The position numbers were made by a program, and so were the translations under genes. 64,000 nucleotides of DNA from Billgrantia endophytica. Its GTDB lineage: Bacteria > Pseudomonadota > Gammaproteobacteria > Pseudomonadales > Halomonadaceae. Shown here piece after piece: positions 48,857 to 57,308 of the stretch; the first letter of the stretch is position 1, and the number at the start of each line of letters is the position of its first letter. Location: NCBI RefSeq assembly GCF_002879615.1, contig NZ_PNRF01000013.1, positions 1 to 64,000 on the forward strand. Direction: 5' to 3'. Under the pieces are notes generated by a model. The model searched no databases, was not told the DNA's origin, and was given only the letters and a program-made list of their open reading frames with translations.

Positions 48857-48938
48857 CTCGCTTCGCCCCCCACGGGATGACCTTTCAATGATGACAAAGC
48901 TTGACGCATGCGGGGAAAATAATCTACTTTTCGATCTC

Positions 48939-48950
48939 AAAATCGATTTA
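48939..48950. promoter_or_regulatory. Candidate GntR operator, copy 1
   Basis: AAAATCGATTTA is palindromic at its core (AAATCGATTT) and lies between the GntR gene and the chromate-type transporter genes. An 11-base identical core recurs at 50376. Confidence 0.55.
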
Positions 48951-49024
48951 TTCATACCAAGACGATTACTGATGAAAAAATCACATTCTAACCAGGCAAC
49001 AACAGCCGCAGGCGGGGCTAGGCG

Positions 49025-49606
49025 ATGAACCACTCCTCGACCGAGCGGCTTCACGCCAGCCAGCGCGATCTATTCTGGACCTTCCTGCGCGTGGGCCTGC
49101 TGGGCTACGGCGGCGGTCCTTCGATGATCCCGCTCGTCCAGCAGGAGGTCGTCAAGCGACACGGTTGGTTCAACGATGAGGAGTTCGCCGATATCCTCGC
49201 CATCGGCAATACCCTCCCCGGCCCCATCGCCACCAAGATGCCCGGTTACATCGGCTATCGTCTGGGCGGCACCCTGGGCTGCATCAATGCCGTGCTCGCC
49301 GTGATTCTTCCCACCATTATCATCATGGTCCTACTCTTGGTAGCCTTCACCCGCTACCGTGATATCGGCTGGATACACGGTATGGGCAAGGGCGTCGTCC
49401 CGGTGGTGATGGTGATGATGGCCCAGTTGACCTGGGATTTCTGGGCAAAATCGCGCCAATCACTGGGCTGGATGATCAGCCTGGGCATGGTGGTTACCGC
49501 CGGGGTATTGATCTATGTGCTCGGAGTCCATCCGGGGGTAGTCATTGCGCTATTGCTGGCCACCGCCCTGCTGAGCCCCGGAGCCAAGCGGGAGGACGCG
49601 CCATGA
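49025..49606 (+). CDS. Chromate transporter family protein, first half
   Basis: CHR-family membrane protein of 193 residues. The hallmark FLRVGLLGYGGGPSMIPLVQQEVV and GNTLPGPIATKMPGYIGYRLGG lie in the first 90 residues, and about five to six hydrophobic segments are visible. It is a single-domain (short-chain) member that works with a partner domain encoded next. CHR proteins export chromate in some bacteria, but many genomic copies have unknown substrates. The next gene overlaps by 4 bases. Context with a TRAP transporter and an amidohydrolase suggests an organic anion instead; that is inferred. Confidence 0.9.
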   Translation: MNHSSTERLHASQRDLFWTFLRVGLLGYGGGPSMIPLVQQEVVKRHGWFNDEEFADILAIGNTLPGPIATKMPGYIGYRLGGTLGCINAVLAVILPTIIIMVLLLVAFTRYRDIGWIHGMGKGVVPVVMVMMAQLTWDFWAKSRQSLGWMISLGMVVTAGVLIYVLGVHPGVVIALLLATALLSPGAKREDAP

Positions 49607-50133
49607 TTTACTGGCACGTATTCCTGGCCTTTTTCATACCTAACATCATTGGCTATGGCGGCGGTCCTGCGACGATTCCCCTGATAGAAGCAGAAGTAGT
49701 GGGCCGCTATGGCTGGATGAGCAGCCAGGAATTTGCCGAAACATTAGCGCTAGGCAACGCGCTGCCCAGCCCTATCAACACCAAGATGGCCGGCTACATC
49801 GGCTATGAGGTGGCGGGCTTGAGCGGAGCCGTAATCGCCGTACTGGCCACCGTGGTGCCATCGCTGCTGCTGATGCTCGGTGCCCTGGGGTTGCTCTATC
49901 GCCACCGCGACTCGCCACGCGTCAAGCGCATGAGCCAGTGGGTACGCCCGGTGGTCGCGCTGATGATGGCCTGGCTGACCTGGAGCTTCTTCAGCGAGGG
50001 GCTGGCCAATGCGGGGCTGATCCACACCCTCATCATCGGTGGTATGGCCGCCATTGCATTGCTGCGCTTCAACGCTCATCCGGCCTTCGTGGTCATGGCC
50101 GCCCTGGCCTATGGAGGAGTGTTCCTCGGCTGA
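49603..50133 (+). CDS. Chromate transporter family protein, second half
   Basis: A 176-residue CHR-family protein paired with the previous gene. IGYGGGPATIPLIEAEVV and GNALPSPINTKMAGYIGYEVAG repeat the same signature. The two small proteins presumably form a heterodimer equivalent to one long ChrA, in opposite topologies. ATG overlaps the previous stop (ATGA). A terminator follows at 50218. Confidence 0.9.
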   Translation: MIYWHVFLAFFIPNIIGYGGGPATIPLIEAEVVGRYGWMSSQEFAETLALGNALPSPINTKMAGYIGYEVAGLSGAVIAVLATVVPSLLLMLGALGLLYRHRDSPRVKRMSQWVRPVVALMMAWLTWSFFSEGLANAGLIHTLIIGGMAAIALLRFNAHPAFVVMAALAYGGVFLG

Positions 50134-50217
50134 GAAAACCCCGTCTCTTCTTCGGTCTTTCTCCTGCCACCTCTCTTCCGATCACTTCCCTTTCAGCAAC
50201 CTCTTAGCGCACTGGTC

Positions 50218-50260
50218 CGCCACGCCGGGATGATTTTCCTCATTCCCGGCTTGGCGTTTT
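50218..50260 (+). terminator. Terminator after the chromate-type transporter pair
   Basis: CGCCA-c-GCCGGGA pairs with TCCCGGC-t-TGGCG across a 13-base loop and is followed by TTTT (50257-50260). It separates this pair from the TRAP genes. Confidence 0.85.
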
Positions 50261-50375
50261 CGGCGTATTACGATGGTCCCCTGCGGGCCGATCTCTCTCC
50301 ATCTTGGTGCGCGAGCAGCATCCGGCAGCCTCTTTCACTGACCGATGTTTTTTCCTTAAATACTTTATAACAAAG

Positions 50376-50389
50376 AAAATCGATTTTAT
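50376..50389. promoter_or_regulatory. Candidate GntR operator, copy 2
   Basis: AAAATCGATTTTAT lies about 65 bp before the TRAP solute-binding gene and shares the AAAATCGATTT core with the copy at 48939. The 321-bp gap here otherwise shows only the preceding terminator. Confidence 0.55.
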
Positions 50390-50454
50390 GGCATGACGCT
50401 TGCAGAGCAAGGAATGTCAGCACCACGTCCATAACAATTGCAAAGGTGACTTTC

Positions 50455-51561
50455 ATGACCTTCTCGCGTCGCAAATTCCTGACTACCGCCGCTGTCTCCT
50501 CAACTGCCGGCATGATCATGGGCGCACCCGCCATTGCCCGGGCCCAGCCTGCCGAGTCCTTCAACTGGCGCATGACCAATGCCTATGGCCCCAGTGCTCC
50601 GTTCTATACCGTAGGCCCCGGCAGCCCCACCGATGTCATCCAGAAGATCAACACCATGTCGGGTGGCAGGCTGAATATCCAGCACTTTGCCGCCGGCGAG
50701 TTGATCCCCGCCTTCGAAGGATTCGAAGCCGTGCAGAGCGGCACCATCGAGATGAATGCAGCGAACAGCTATTTCTGGTCCGGTAGTACCTTTGCCGCGC
50801 AGTACTTCACCACTGTGCCCTTCGGCATGAGCTATATGGGCCATATGGCCTGGCTGTACCACGGGGGCGGTCTCGAGCTGTGGCAGGAGGTCTATGAGCC
50901 CTACGGCCTGGTTGCCCTACCGCTCAACAATACCGGCGTGCAAATGACAGGCTGGTTCCGTGAGCCGATCGAGGACGTCAGCCAGTTGAACGGCCTGCGG
51001 ATGCGGATCCCCGGGCTGGCGGGTCAAGTCTATTCCGCCCTTGGAGTGGACGCACGGGCACTTCCGGGGGGCGAAATCTTCCCCGCGCTGGAACGCGGCG
51101 TCATCGATGCGGCGGAGTTCGTCGGCCCCTATCAGGACCGACGCCTGGGGCTGCAGAATGCCGCCAAATATTACCACACCACCGGCTGGCACGAACCGGC
51201 CACCACCGGCGAGTTGCTGATCTCGAAATCTCACTGGGACAACCTGCCCGAAGACCTGCAGATGATCGTACGCACCGTTTGCCAGGCTGCCTGCCTGGAA
51301 AGCTTGAGCTGGTCCGAGGCGGTGAATGGTGAGGCACTGACCGACCTGGTGGAAAATCACGGTGTAACGGCGTCCGTGCTGCCCCCTCCTGTCGTGGATG
51401 CACTGCGCGAAGCCACCCTCGACACGTTGGAAACGGAAGCGAATGCCGACCCCCTGGTGCGCAGGGTTCACGATAGCTACATGACCTTCAAGGCCAACCA
51501 TGACCGTTGGGCGGCCATCAGTGAAGGCCCATGGCTCAAAGATATCCTGGGAGTCGTTTGA
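50455..51561 (+). CDS. TRAP transporter solute-binding protein (DctP-type)
   Basis: Periplasmic binding protein of 368 residues. It has a Tat signal peptide (FSRRKFLTTAAVSSTAGMIMG, with twin arginines), typical for the larger DctP relatives of the mannonate/2-oxo acid branch. The binding-domain motifs include FGMSYMGHMAWLYHGGG and a conserved Arg in GLRMRIPGLAGQV. ATG 50455 is chosen over a GTG three codons earlier because AAAGG sits before it. The solute is unknown, probably a small organic acid anion. Confidence 0.93.
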   Translation: MTFSRRKFLTTAAVSSTAGMIMGAPAIARAQPAESFNWRMTNAYGPSAPFYTVGPGSPTDVIQKINTMSGGRLNIQHFAAGELIPAFEGFEAVQSGTIEMNAANSYFWSGSTFAAQYFTTVPFGMSYMGHMAWLYHGGGLELWQEVYEPYGLVALPLNNTGVQMTGWFREPIEDVSQLNGLRMRIPGLAGQVYSALGVDARALPGGEIFPALERGVIDAAEFVGPYQDRRLGLQNAAKYYHTTGWHEPATTGELLISKSHWDNLPEDLQMIVRTVCQAACLESLSWSEAVNGEALTDLVENHGVTASVLPPPVVDALREATLDTLETEANADPLVRRVHDSYMTFKANHDRWAAISEGPWLKDILGVV

Positions 51562-51562
51562 G

Positions 51563-52072
51563 ATGAGAGCCGTAGAACGGTTGGTTCTAGGGCTTGAGGC
51601 GGTGGTCTGGTTCTTTGGCTGGGTCGCTGCCTGGACCTGCATGGTGCTCGTTCTGTTGGTCACCGGAGATGTTGTCATGCGTTCTCTGTTTCGGATGGGG
51701 GCTATCTGGCTGCAGGAACTGCAATGGCACCTGATTTCCCCCATTGCGCTCTTCGGCATGTCCTATGCCCTTTACTGCGGGGAGCAGGTACGGGTGGACG
51801 TGTTTTACGAACGTTTTCCCGATGGGCTGCGCCGTGCGATCGAGGTGACGGGCGGGCTGTTACTGATGGGTATCGGGCTTTACATCGCCTGGCTGTCATT
51901 ACCCTGGCTGATCCAGTCCTGGGGGCGAAACGAGGGATCGCCCAATCCCGGTGGCCTGCCCTGGCGGTGGGCGCTGAAAGCCTTTATCCCGCTCGGGTTC
52001 GTACTGCTTGCCCTCCAGAGCCTGGCCCACGCACTGCGTCACGGGTTTGCCCTTACGCCGAGAGGTGAATGA
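51563..52072 (+). CDS. TRAP transporter small permease (DctQ-type)
   Basis: Four-helix membrane subunit of about 169 residues (WFFGWVAAWTCMVLVLLVTGDVV, LQWHLISPIALFGMSYALY, LLMGIGLYIAWLSLPW, FIPLGFVLLALQSLAHAL). The WLQELQWHL stretch is typical of DctQ. The ATG begins one base after the solute-binding gene stop. It works with the large permease encoded next. Confidence 0.93.
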   Translation: MRAVERLVLGLEAVVWFFGWVAAWTCMVLVLLVTGDVVMRSLFRMGAIWLQELQWHLISPIALFGMSYALYCGEQVRVDVFYERFPDGLRRAIEVTGGLLLMGIGLYIAWLSLPWLIQSWGRNEGSPNPGGLPWRWALKAFIPLGFVLLALQSLAHALRHGFALTPRGE

Positions 52073-52075
52073 TCG

Positions 52076-53401
52076 ATGTCTCCCAACGAACTGCTCGCGA
52101 TCGGCATGGTCGCGACATTTTTCGTGCTGCTGTTGGTTGGCTTACCGGTTGGAATCGCCATCGCCATCTCGGCGTTTTTTTTTGGCTATGTCGGCTTCGG
52201 CCCCTCCCTGTTCAACCTCCTGCCGTCGCGCATCTATGGCGTGGTGACCAACTACACCTTCATGGCGATACCGCTGTTCGTATTCATGGGGGTGATGCTG
52301 GAGAAGTCACGACTCGCCGAAGAGTTGATCGATGTCGTCGGGCATCTTTTCGGGAATATCTCCGGCGGCATGGGCGTGGCGATCATCTTGGTTGGCGTCC
52401 TGTTGGGTGCGGCCACCGGCATCGTCGGGGCGACCATCGTCACCCTGGGCCTGCTGACCCTGCCGACACTGTTGCGGCGTGACTATCCCAAGGCACTGGC
52501 GACGGGAATGATCTGCGCCTCGGGCACCCTGGGCCAGATCATTCCTCCGAGCCTGGTGCTGATCCTGCTGGCCGAGATACTGGGGGAGTCGGTGGGCACC
52601 ATATTTGCCGCGGCGATGGTCCCCGGGCTCACTCTGGCCACGATCTATCTCGTGGCGATTCTGGTACTGGCGACCCTTCGCCCGGACCTGATGCCGCCGA
52701 TCCCGGCGGCAGAGCGCGCGGCGCTGTCTCGGAGACAGCTGTTGCGCAAGCTGGTGCTGGTGGTCGGCCCGCCGGTGGGCCTGGTGGTAGCCGTACTCGG
52801 CTCGATCATCGGCGGTATCGCGGCACCGACGGAGGCAGCGGCCATGGGGGCGTTCGGTGCACTGCTGTTCGTCGGCCTCTCCGGTCGACTGACCATCAGG
52901 TTGCTGGCGCAGGTAGTCAAGGCCACGCTGCTCATCTCGGCCATGGTGTTCTTCATTCTGATCTGTGCACAGGTATTCGGCCTCGCCTTCCGCGGGCTTG
53001 GCGGCGAACACCTGGTAGGCCGGATGTTCGACTGGATACCGGGGGGCACCACCGGCTCCCTACTGTTCATGCTACTGCTGGTATTCGTGCTGGGCTTCTT
53101 CCTCGAATGGATCGAGATCACCTATATCGCCTTGCCATTGTTCCTGCCATTCTTCGTCCAGATGGGAGTGGATGTGGTCTGGATGGGCATACTGGTCGCC
53201 CTGGTCCTGCAAACCTCATTTCTGACTCCGCCGTTCGGCTGGTCGCTGTTCTTCCTCAAGGGCGTGGCTCCCAAAGAGGTCAGCACCCTGGATATCTACA
53301 AGGGAGCGATACCCTTCATTGCCTTGCAAGTCCTGGCAGTGGGGGTGGTATTCGTATTTCCACCCATCGCCACCTGGCTACCCGTGGCAATAGGCTGGTA
53401 A
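52076..53401 (+). CDS. TRAP transporter large permease (DctM-type)
   Basis: Large membrane subunit of 441 residues with about 12 hydrophobic segments; it forms the sodium-coupled translocation path. GLPVGIAIAISAFFFGYVGFG, YTFMAIPLFVFMGVMLEKS, ASGTLGQIIPPSLVLILL and FILICAQVFGLAF are family motifs. It follows the small permease by 3 bp and is followed by the Ntn-hydrolase after 2 bp, so all four genes form one unit. Confidence 0.96.
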   Translation: MSPNELLAIGMVATFFVLLLVGLPVGIAIAISAFFFGYVGFGPSLFNLLPSRIYGVVTNYTFMAIPLFVFMGVMLEKSRLAEELIDVVGHLFGNISGGMGVAIILVGVLLGAATGIVGATIVTLGLLTLPTLLRRDYPKALATGMICASGTLGQIIPPSLVLILLAEILGESVGTIFAAAMVPGLTLATIYLVAILVLATLRPDLMPPIPAAERAALSRRQLLRKLVLVVGPPVGLVVAVLGSIIGGIAAPTEAAAMGAFGALLFVGLSGRLTIRLLAQVVKATLLISAMVFFILICAQVFGLAFRGLGGEHLVGRMFDWIPGGTTGSLLFMLLLVFVLGFFLEWIEITYIALPLFLPFFVQMGVDVVWMGILVALVLQTSFLTPPFGWSLFFLKGVAPKEVSTLDIYKGAIPFIALQVLAVGVVFVFPPIATWLPVAIGW

Positions 53402-53403
53402 GC

Positions 53404-55014
53404 ATGACGAACAATCAAGGGTATTGCATGATTCACACTCGACGCAGTTATGGCGGCATGTGCGTAGCCCCTCATCATCTCGCCGCCGAAGCCGGCCGCG
53501 ACATCCTCAAGGAGGGCGGCAACGCCGTCGAGGCAATGGTCGCTGCCGCCGCTACCATTGCCGTGGCCTACCCCCACATGAACGCCCTCGGTGGCGACGG
53601 CTTCTGGCTGATCCACGAACCCGGCCAGCCACCAGTCGCCATCGATGCCTGTGGCCCCGCCGCCGGCTTGGCAACACCCGAGCTCTATGACGGCCACGAT
53701 ACCATTCCCGAGCGCGGCCCCCTGTCGGCACTGACCATGGCCGGCACCGTCGGTGGTTGGGATGCAGCACTAAGCGTGGCCAGCGGTTGGGGCCGGGGGT
53801 TGACGCTGACGAGATTGCTGGGCGATGCCATCCATCATGCTCACCAGGGCGTTGCCGTCTCGGCCAGCCAGCAGCAGCTGGCCACCAAGCACCAGCGACA
53901 TCTCTCTCAGAGCCCCGGCTTCGGCGATACCTTCCTCGTCGACGGCAACGTGCCGTCAGAAGGCCACCGCTTGCGTCAGCCACGCCTGGCGACCACCCTC
54001 GAACGTCTGACCGATGCCGGGCTGGACGACTTCTATCGCGGTGAGCTGGCCGCCGGCATGGCCCGCGACCTGGAAACACTGGGCAGCCCATTGCGCCAGG
54101 CCGACTTCGCCAACTATCGCGCCCAGTACGTCACACCGCTGGAAGTCGCGCTCAATAGCGCCACGCTCTACAACCTGCCTGCGCCAACCCAGGGCGTCGC
54201 GTCGTTGCTGATTCTGGCACTTTATGAACGACTGAAGGTCGCCGAAGGCGAGAGCGTGGCCCACCTGCATGGTCTGATCGAAGCCACCAAGCGAGCCTTT
54301 ATCCTGCGCGATCAGCATGTCACTGACCCTCAGCGCCTGCCCACACCACTGCAGGACCTGCTCAGCGATGCGGTGATCACCCGTGAAGCCGACCGGATCG
54401 ATATGGCCCGTGCCCTGCCCTGGCCCCACGAGCCAGCCCCTGGCGACACCATCTGGATGGGCACTGTCGATTCCGAGGGGCGCGCAGTAAGCTTCATCCA
54501 GAGCATTTACTGGGAATTCGGCAGCGGTGTGGTACTGCCCGAAAGCGGCGTGCTATGGCAGAATCGTGGCATCGGTTTCTCTCTCGATGCCGACTCGTTG
54601 CGCGGCCTCGGCCCGGGCCGCAAACCCTTTCATACGCTCAATCCGGCATTGGCACTCTTCAAGGACGGTCGGACGATGGTCTACGGCACCATGGGCGGCG
54701 AAGGACAGCCCCAGACCCAGGCTGCGGTATTCTCTCGCTACGCCCTGCACGGCATGCCACTCCAGGAGGCCGTCAGCGCACCCCGCTGGCTGCTCGGACG
54801 CACCTGGGGAGAAACCAGCACCAATCTGAAGCTCGAAGCACGCATTGCCCAGCCGACCATCGATGCTCTGCGCGCTGCTGGCCACGATGTGGAAATACTG
54901 GACGCAGCCTTCAGCGATACCATGGGCCATGCCGGTGGCATCGTATTGCACCCGGATGGCCTGATGGAAGGCGCTCACGACCCGCGTAGCGACGGCGGCG
55001 CCGCAGCCTGTTAG
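53404..55014 (+). CDS. Gamma-glutamyltransferase family enzyme, oxamate amidohydrolase (HpxW)-like
   Basis: N-terminal nucleophile hydrolase proenzyme of 536 residues. The GGT family features are GGNAVEAMVAAAATIAVAYPHMNALGGDGFW near the start and a self-cleavage site with Thr nucleophile in GDTIWMGTVDSEGRAVSFIQS (about residue 347). After that Thr the segment EFGSGVVLPESGVLWQNRG resembles HpxW more than classical GGT. No signal peptide is seen, so it would act in the cytosol on the TRAP substrate. Start ATG 53404 lies 2 bp after the permease stop. Oxamate as substrate is an inference from family resemblance only. Confidence 0.85.
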   Translation: MTNNQGYCMIHTRRSYGGMCVAPHHLAAEAGRDILKEGGNAVEAMVAAAATIAVAYPHMNALGGDGFWLIHEPGQPPVAIDACGPAAGLATPELYDGHDTIPERGPLSALTMAGTVGGWDAALSVASGWGRGLTLTRLLGDAIHHAHQGVAVSASQQQLATKHQRHLSQSPGFGDTFLVDGNVPSEGHRLRQPRLATTLERLTDAGLDDFYRGELAAGMARDLETLGSPLRQADFANYRAQYVTPLEVALNSATLYNLPAPTQGVASLLILALYERLKVAEGESVAHLHGLIEATKRAFILRDQHVTDPQRLPTPLQDLLSDAVITREADRIDMARALPWPHEPAPGDTIWMGTVDSEGRAVSFIQSIYWEFGSGVVLPESGVLWQNRGIGFSLDADSLRGLGPGRKPFHTLNPALALFKDGRTMVYGTMGGEGQPQTQAAVFSRYALHGMPLQEAVSAPRWLLGRTWGETSTNLKLEARIAQPTIDALRAAGHDVEILDAAFSDTMGHAGGIVLHPDGLMEGAHDPRSDGGAAAC

Positions 55015-55107
55015 ATCCCAAGGAGCCTGTATTCAGCGTTATGACGTGGTCCACTGCAGCGAACGAACGCCCCGATAAGTCTCATAATGGAGACGAAAGA
55101 GGTGTTC

Positions 55108-55158
55108 ATGACCAAGAAGACTCGACGTCAATACCAGAGTAGTAGCGCTGCCTCTTGA
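55108..55158 (+). pseudogene. Fragment of IS3-type transposase OrfA start
   Basis: ATG at 55108 opens MTKKTRRQYQSSSAAS and stops after 16 codons; the first nine residues resemble the start of IS3-type OrfA proteins. The rest of the element is missing. It looks like a truncated IS end left in the spacer after the Ntn-hydrolase gene. Confidence 0.5.
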
Positions 55159-55248
55159 CGGGTCCGCCCATCACGAACAATCCCACGTCCATATCTGGTT
55201 CGGCGCCGTGGTCCAACTGCTCGGAATAGACACGCGGCGCCGACAATA

Positions 55249-55504
55249 CTAGATGATCCCTGAGCATTCATCGGTCTCTACCACAGCGGTGTACTTGCCC
55301 CGGAAGGACCAGCCGTCCGCCCCTTGACCCCAAGGAGGGAGGGAGGCGGGCAGACAGCGACCCTCGGCATGGATTCCCTTGCGCCACTTGTAGACGGACC
55401 CAACGAGATCCCCCCCTACTCCCCCACCTCCTGCGGGGAGAGGTTGTGAGGGGTAGCGGCTTGGCCACCACGGCTTGTCGGCATTCCTCGGAATAGCGAG
55501 GCAT
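55249..55504 (-). pseudogene. Decayed IS3-type transposase OrfA
   Basis: On the minus strand the start MPRYSEECRQAVVAKPL resembles IS3-type OrfA. A GC-rich repeat then interrupts it, and in another frame the match resumes with VYKWRKGIHAEG and WSFRGKYTAVVETDECSGII before a stop. The gene is broken by insertion and frameshift and is clearly non-functional. Confidence 0.7.
55411..55465. repeat. GC-rich imperfect inverted repeat inside the IS3 remnant
   Basis: C-rich and G-rich arms (CTCCCC 55419-55424 with GGGGAG 55435-55440, plus outer CTAC/GTAG pairs) interrupt the OrfA reading frame. It has the look of a small mobile intergenic repeat (REP or MITE-like). Only one copy is seen in this window. 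Confidence 0.5.
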
Positions 55505-55806
55505 GAACGTCTCCTTTCGCCCCTTGGTCGGTTTATAAAAATAGGGTATCAGAGGGCACGACAGTCATCCTGACACTGGAGCGCTAAGCAGCTCACAAAA
55601 TAAAAAATCGTCATATAAAGAGCCAGGACGAGCACAAAACAATATTTATCATTCCAATGAATAGGACTTACAATGTATTTGAATAATAAAAACGGTAAGA
55701 CCCTCTAGGTTTACCCTTTCCTGCAGCACGCGAGCTATCAAAACACGAATCAGGTCAACACTATTGGCTTTGTCTTCGTGTTTGGCCTCGCACAGGGAGG
55801 AAGCTT
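55505..55806. other. AT-rich spacer at the start of the acquired cluster
   Basis: About 300 bp without a gene. Base composition drops from the GC-rich core here, and the change persists downstream. It should contain the promoter for the GntR-ABC transporter operon; AGGAGG lies just before the ATG at 55807. Confidence 0.6.
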
Positions 55807-56538
55807 ATGAATATGACTAACCGAAGCCTAGAGATTGTGCCAGGCGGCACCTCCAACTTGGCTGATGATGCCTATCATCGTATACACAGAGATATTATTT
55901 CGTGTCGTCTATTACCCGATTCGACAGTGACCGAGCCAATGCTGATGGAAACCTATCGAATTGGAAAGAACAGCTGCCGCAGTGCTCTTGCTCGTCTTGC
56001 TCACGACAACCTGATTATCTCCCGACCAAGAAAAGGTTATAGAATCTCCCCTATTCTTCTCCAAGATGTAGAAGAGATATTTACCATGCGAGCCGAATTG
56101 GAGCCTTTGGCGGCACGCTTGGCTGTCGGAAAAGTAAACATCGAAAGCCTTAAGCAGCTAGAAGCGGCTTGCCGTCAGCGTCATAAAGTCACTTTACCGG
56201 AGCGGATCGGGATATTCATGGACGCCAACAAGCTATTTCATCTGGAAATTGCAAAAGCGTCGGGCAATCAGCGCTTATTTTTAACACTTTCACGACTAAT
56301 GAATGAAATGTCACGCCTGGTCGCTCTGGGTTACAATGTCCAAGGAACGCAACCAGAAATAAAACATGACCATAATGCCATGATAGAGGCATTCATTAAA
56401 GAAGATAGCGACAAGGTGGAATCTATAACAAAACAGCACATACACACGTTTCAGAAAATGACATATGAGCATTTATACTCGACATTAAAATCATCTAAAA
56501 CGATACTACCCTTGATTGACAGAAGGATTTTTGGATGA
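55807..56538 (+). CDS. GntR-family regulator (FCD type) of the acquired cluster
   Basis: Regulator of 243 residues: winged helix (YHRIHRDIISCRLLPDSTVTEPMLMETYRIGKNSCRSALARLAHDNLI) and FCD domain (EEIFTMRAELEPLAARLAVG, FHLEIAKASGNQRLF, DHNAMIEAFIKED, KQHIHTFQ). An AGGAGG ribosome site stands 7 bases before the ATG. It is the first gene of the operon and its stop overlaps the ABC ATPase start by 4 bases, so it probably regulates its own cluster in response to the imported or activated substrate. AT-rich codon use contrasts with genes before 55 kb. Confidence 0.9.
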   Translation: MNMTNRSLEIVPGGTSNLADDAYHRIHRDIISCRLLPDSTVTEPMLMETYRIGKNSCRSALARLAHDNLIISRPRKGYRISPILLQDVEEIFTMRAELEPLAARLAVGKVNIESLKQLEAACRQRHKVTLPERIGIFMDANKLFHLEIAKASGNQRLFLTLSRLMNEMSRLVALGYNVQGTQPEIKHDHNAMIEAFIKEDSDKVESITKQHIHTFQKMTYEHLYSTLKSSKTILPLIDRRIFG

Positions 56539-57305
56539 CTACCGAGGAGAAGACAAAAACGAAAACACTTGGTAAAGCTGCGATATCTCTCAATGGAGTA
56601 GGGAAGAAATTCTCCAACACTCAAGTGCTTGAAGGCATCAGCCTAGATGTGTCAGAGGGAGAAATTGTTGCCCTACTGGGAAGGTCGGGATGCGGCAAGA
56701 GCACTCTGCTCAATATTATCTCGGGATTACTGCCCTTTGATCAAGGCACAGTATCTATCGAAGGAGTCATATCCAAGAATTACACTGACTGGCACTCTAT
56801 CGCATACATGTTCCAAGAGGACCGATTATTACCATGGAGGAGTATAATAGAAAATGTTTGCTTAAGCTTGGAAACCGGCTCGTCAAGTTTTAACGAACGC
56901 AGACAACGCGCCATGAAAGTATTAAAAATCGTGGGGTTAGAACAAGTCGCTCATGCTTGGCCATATCAGTTATCCGGGGGAATGCGCAGTCGTGCTGCAT
57001 TAGCTCGCAGCTTGGTCATAAACCCTAGCATTCTTTTAATGGACGAGCCTTTTTCAAAACTCGACCCCCTGACGCGAAGTCTGATGCACACTGAAGTTCT
57101 CCGGCTTCAGCGTGAGCGGAAAGTGAGTGTTCTTCTTGTAACCCATGATGTTGAAGAAGCGGTAGTCCTCGCTGACCGGATAGTCGTATTAGCTCCTTCT
57201 CCAGGAAGAGTTGCCACGATCGAGCCAAACCAGCTTTCTCATCCCCGCGTACCGACCGATCCGTTGGTTGCGGAGAAGATTCGTCAGCTTAGATTGAAGG
57301 TCTGA
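56535..57305 (+). CDS. ABC transporter ATPase, nitrate/sulfonate/taurine type
   Basis: ATPase of 256 residues in the SsuB/TauB/NrtD branch: Walker A LLGRSGCGKSTLLNIISGL, Q-loop MFQEDRLLPWRSIIENV (the DRLLPW wording is typical of this branch), signature LSGGMRSRAALARSL, Walker B ILLMDEPFSKLDPLTR, switch His VTHDVEEAV. It powers the permease encoded next. The start overlaps the GntR stop. Confidence 0.94.
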   Translation: MTTEEKTKTKTLGKAAISLNGVGKKFSNTQVLEGISLDVSEGEIVALLGRSGCGKSTLLNIISGLLPFDQGTVSIEGVISKNYTDWHSIAYMFQEDRLLPWRSIIENVCLSLETGSSSFNERRQRAMKVLKIVGLEQVAHAWPYQLSGGMRSRAALARSLVINPSILLMDEPFSKLDPLTRSLMHTEVLRLQRERKVSVLLVTHDVEEAVVLADRIVVLAPSPGRVATIEPNQLSHPRVPTDPLVAEKIRQLRLKV

Positions 57306-57308
57306 CCC

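Noticed and set aside
55268-55504. 78-codon gene on the minus strand
   Set aside because: The first 17 residues look like transposase OrfA, but the rest reads through a repeat in a wrong frame, so it is a pseudogene.
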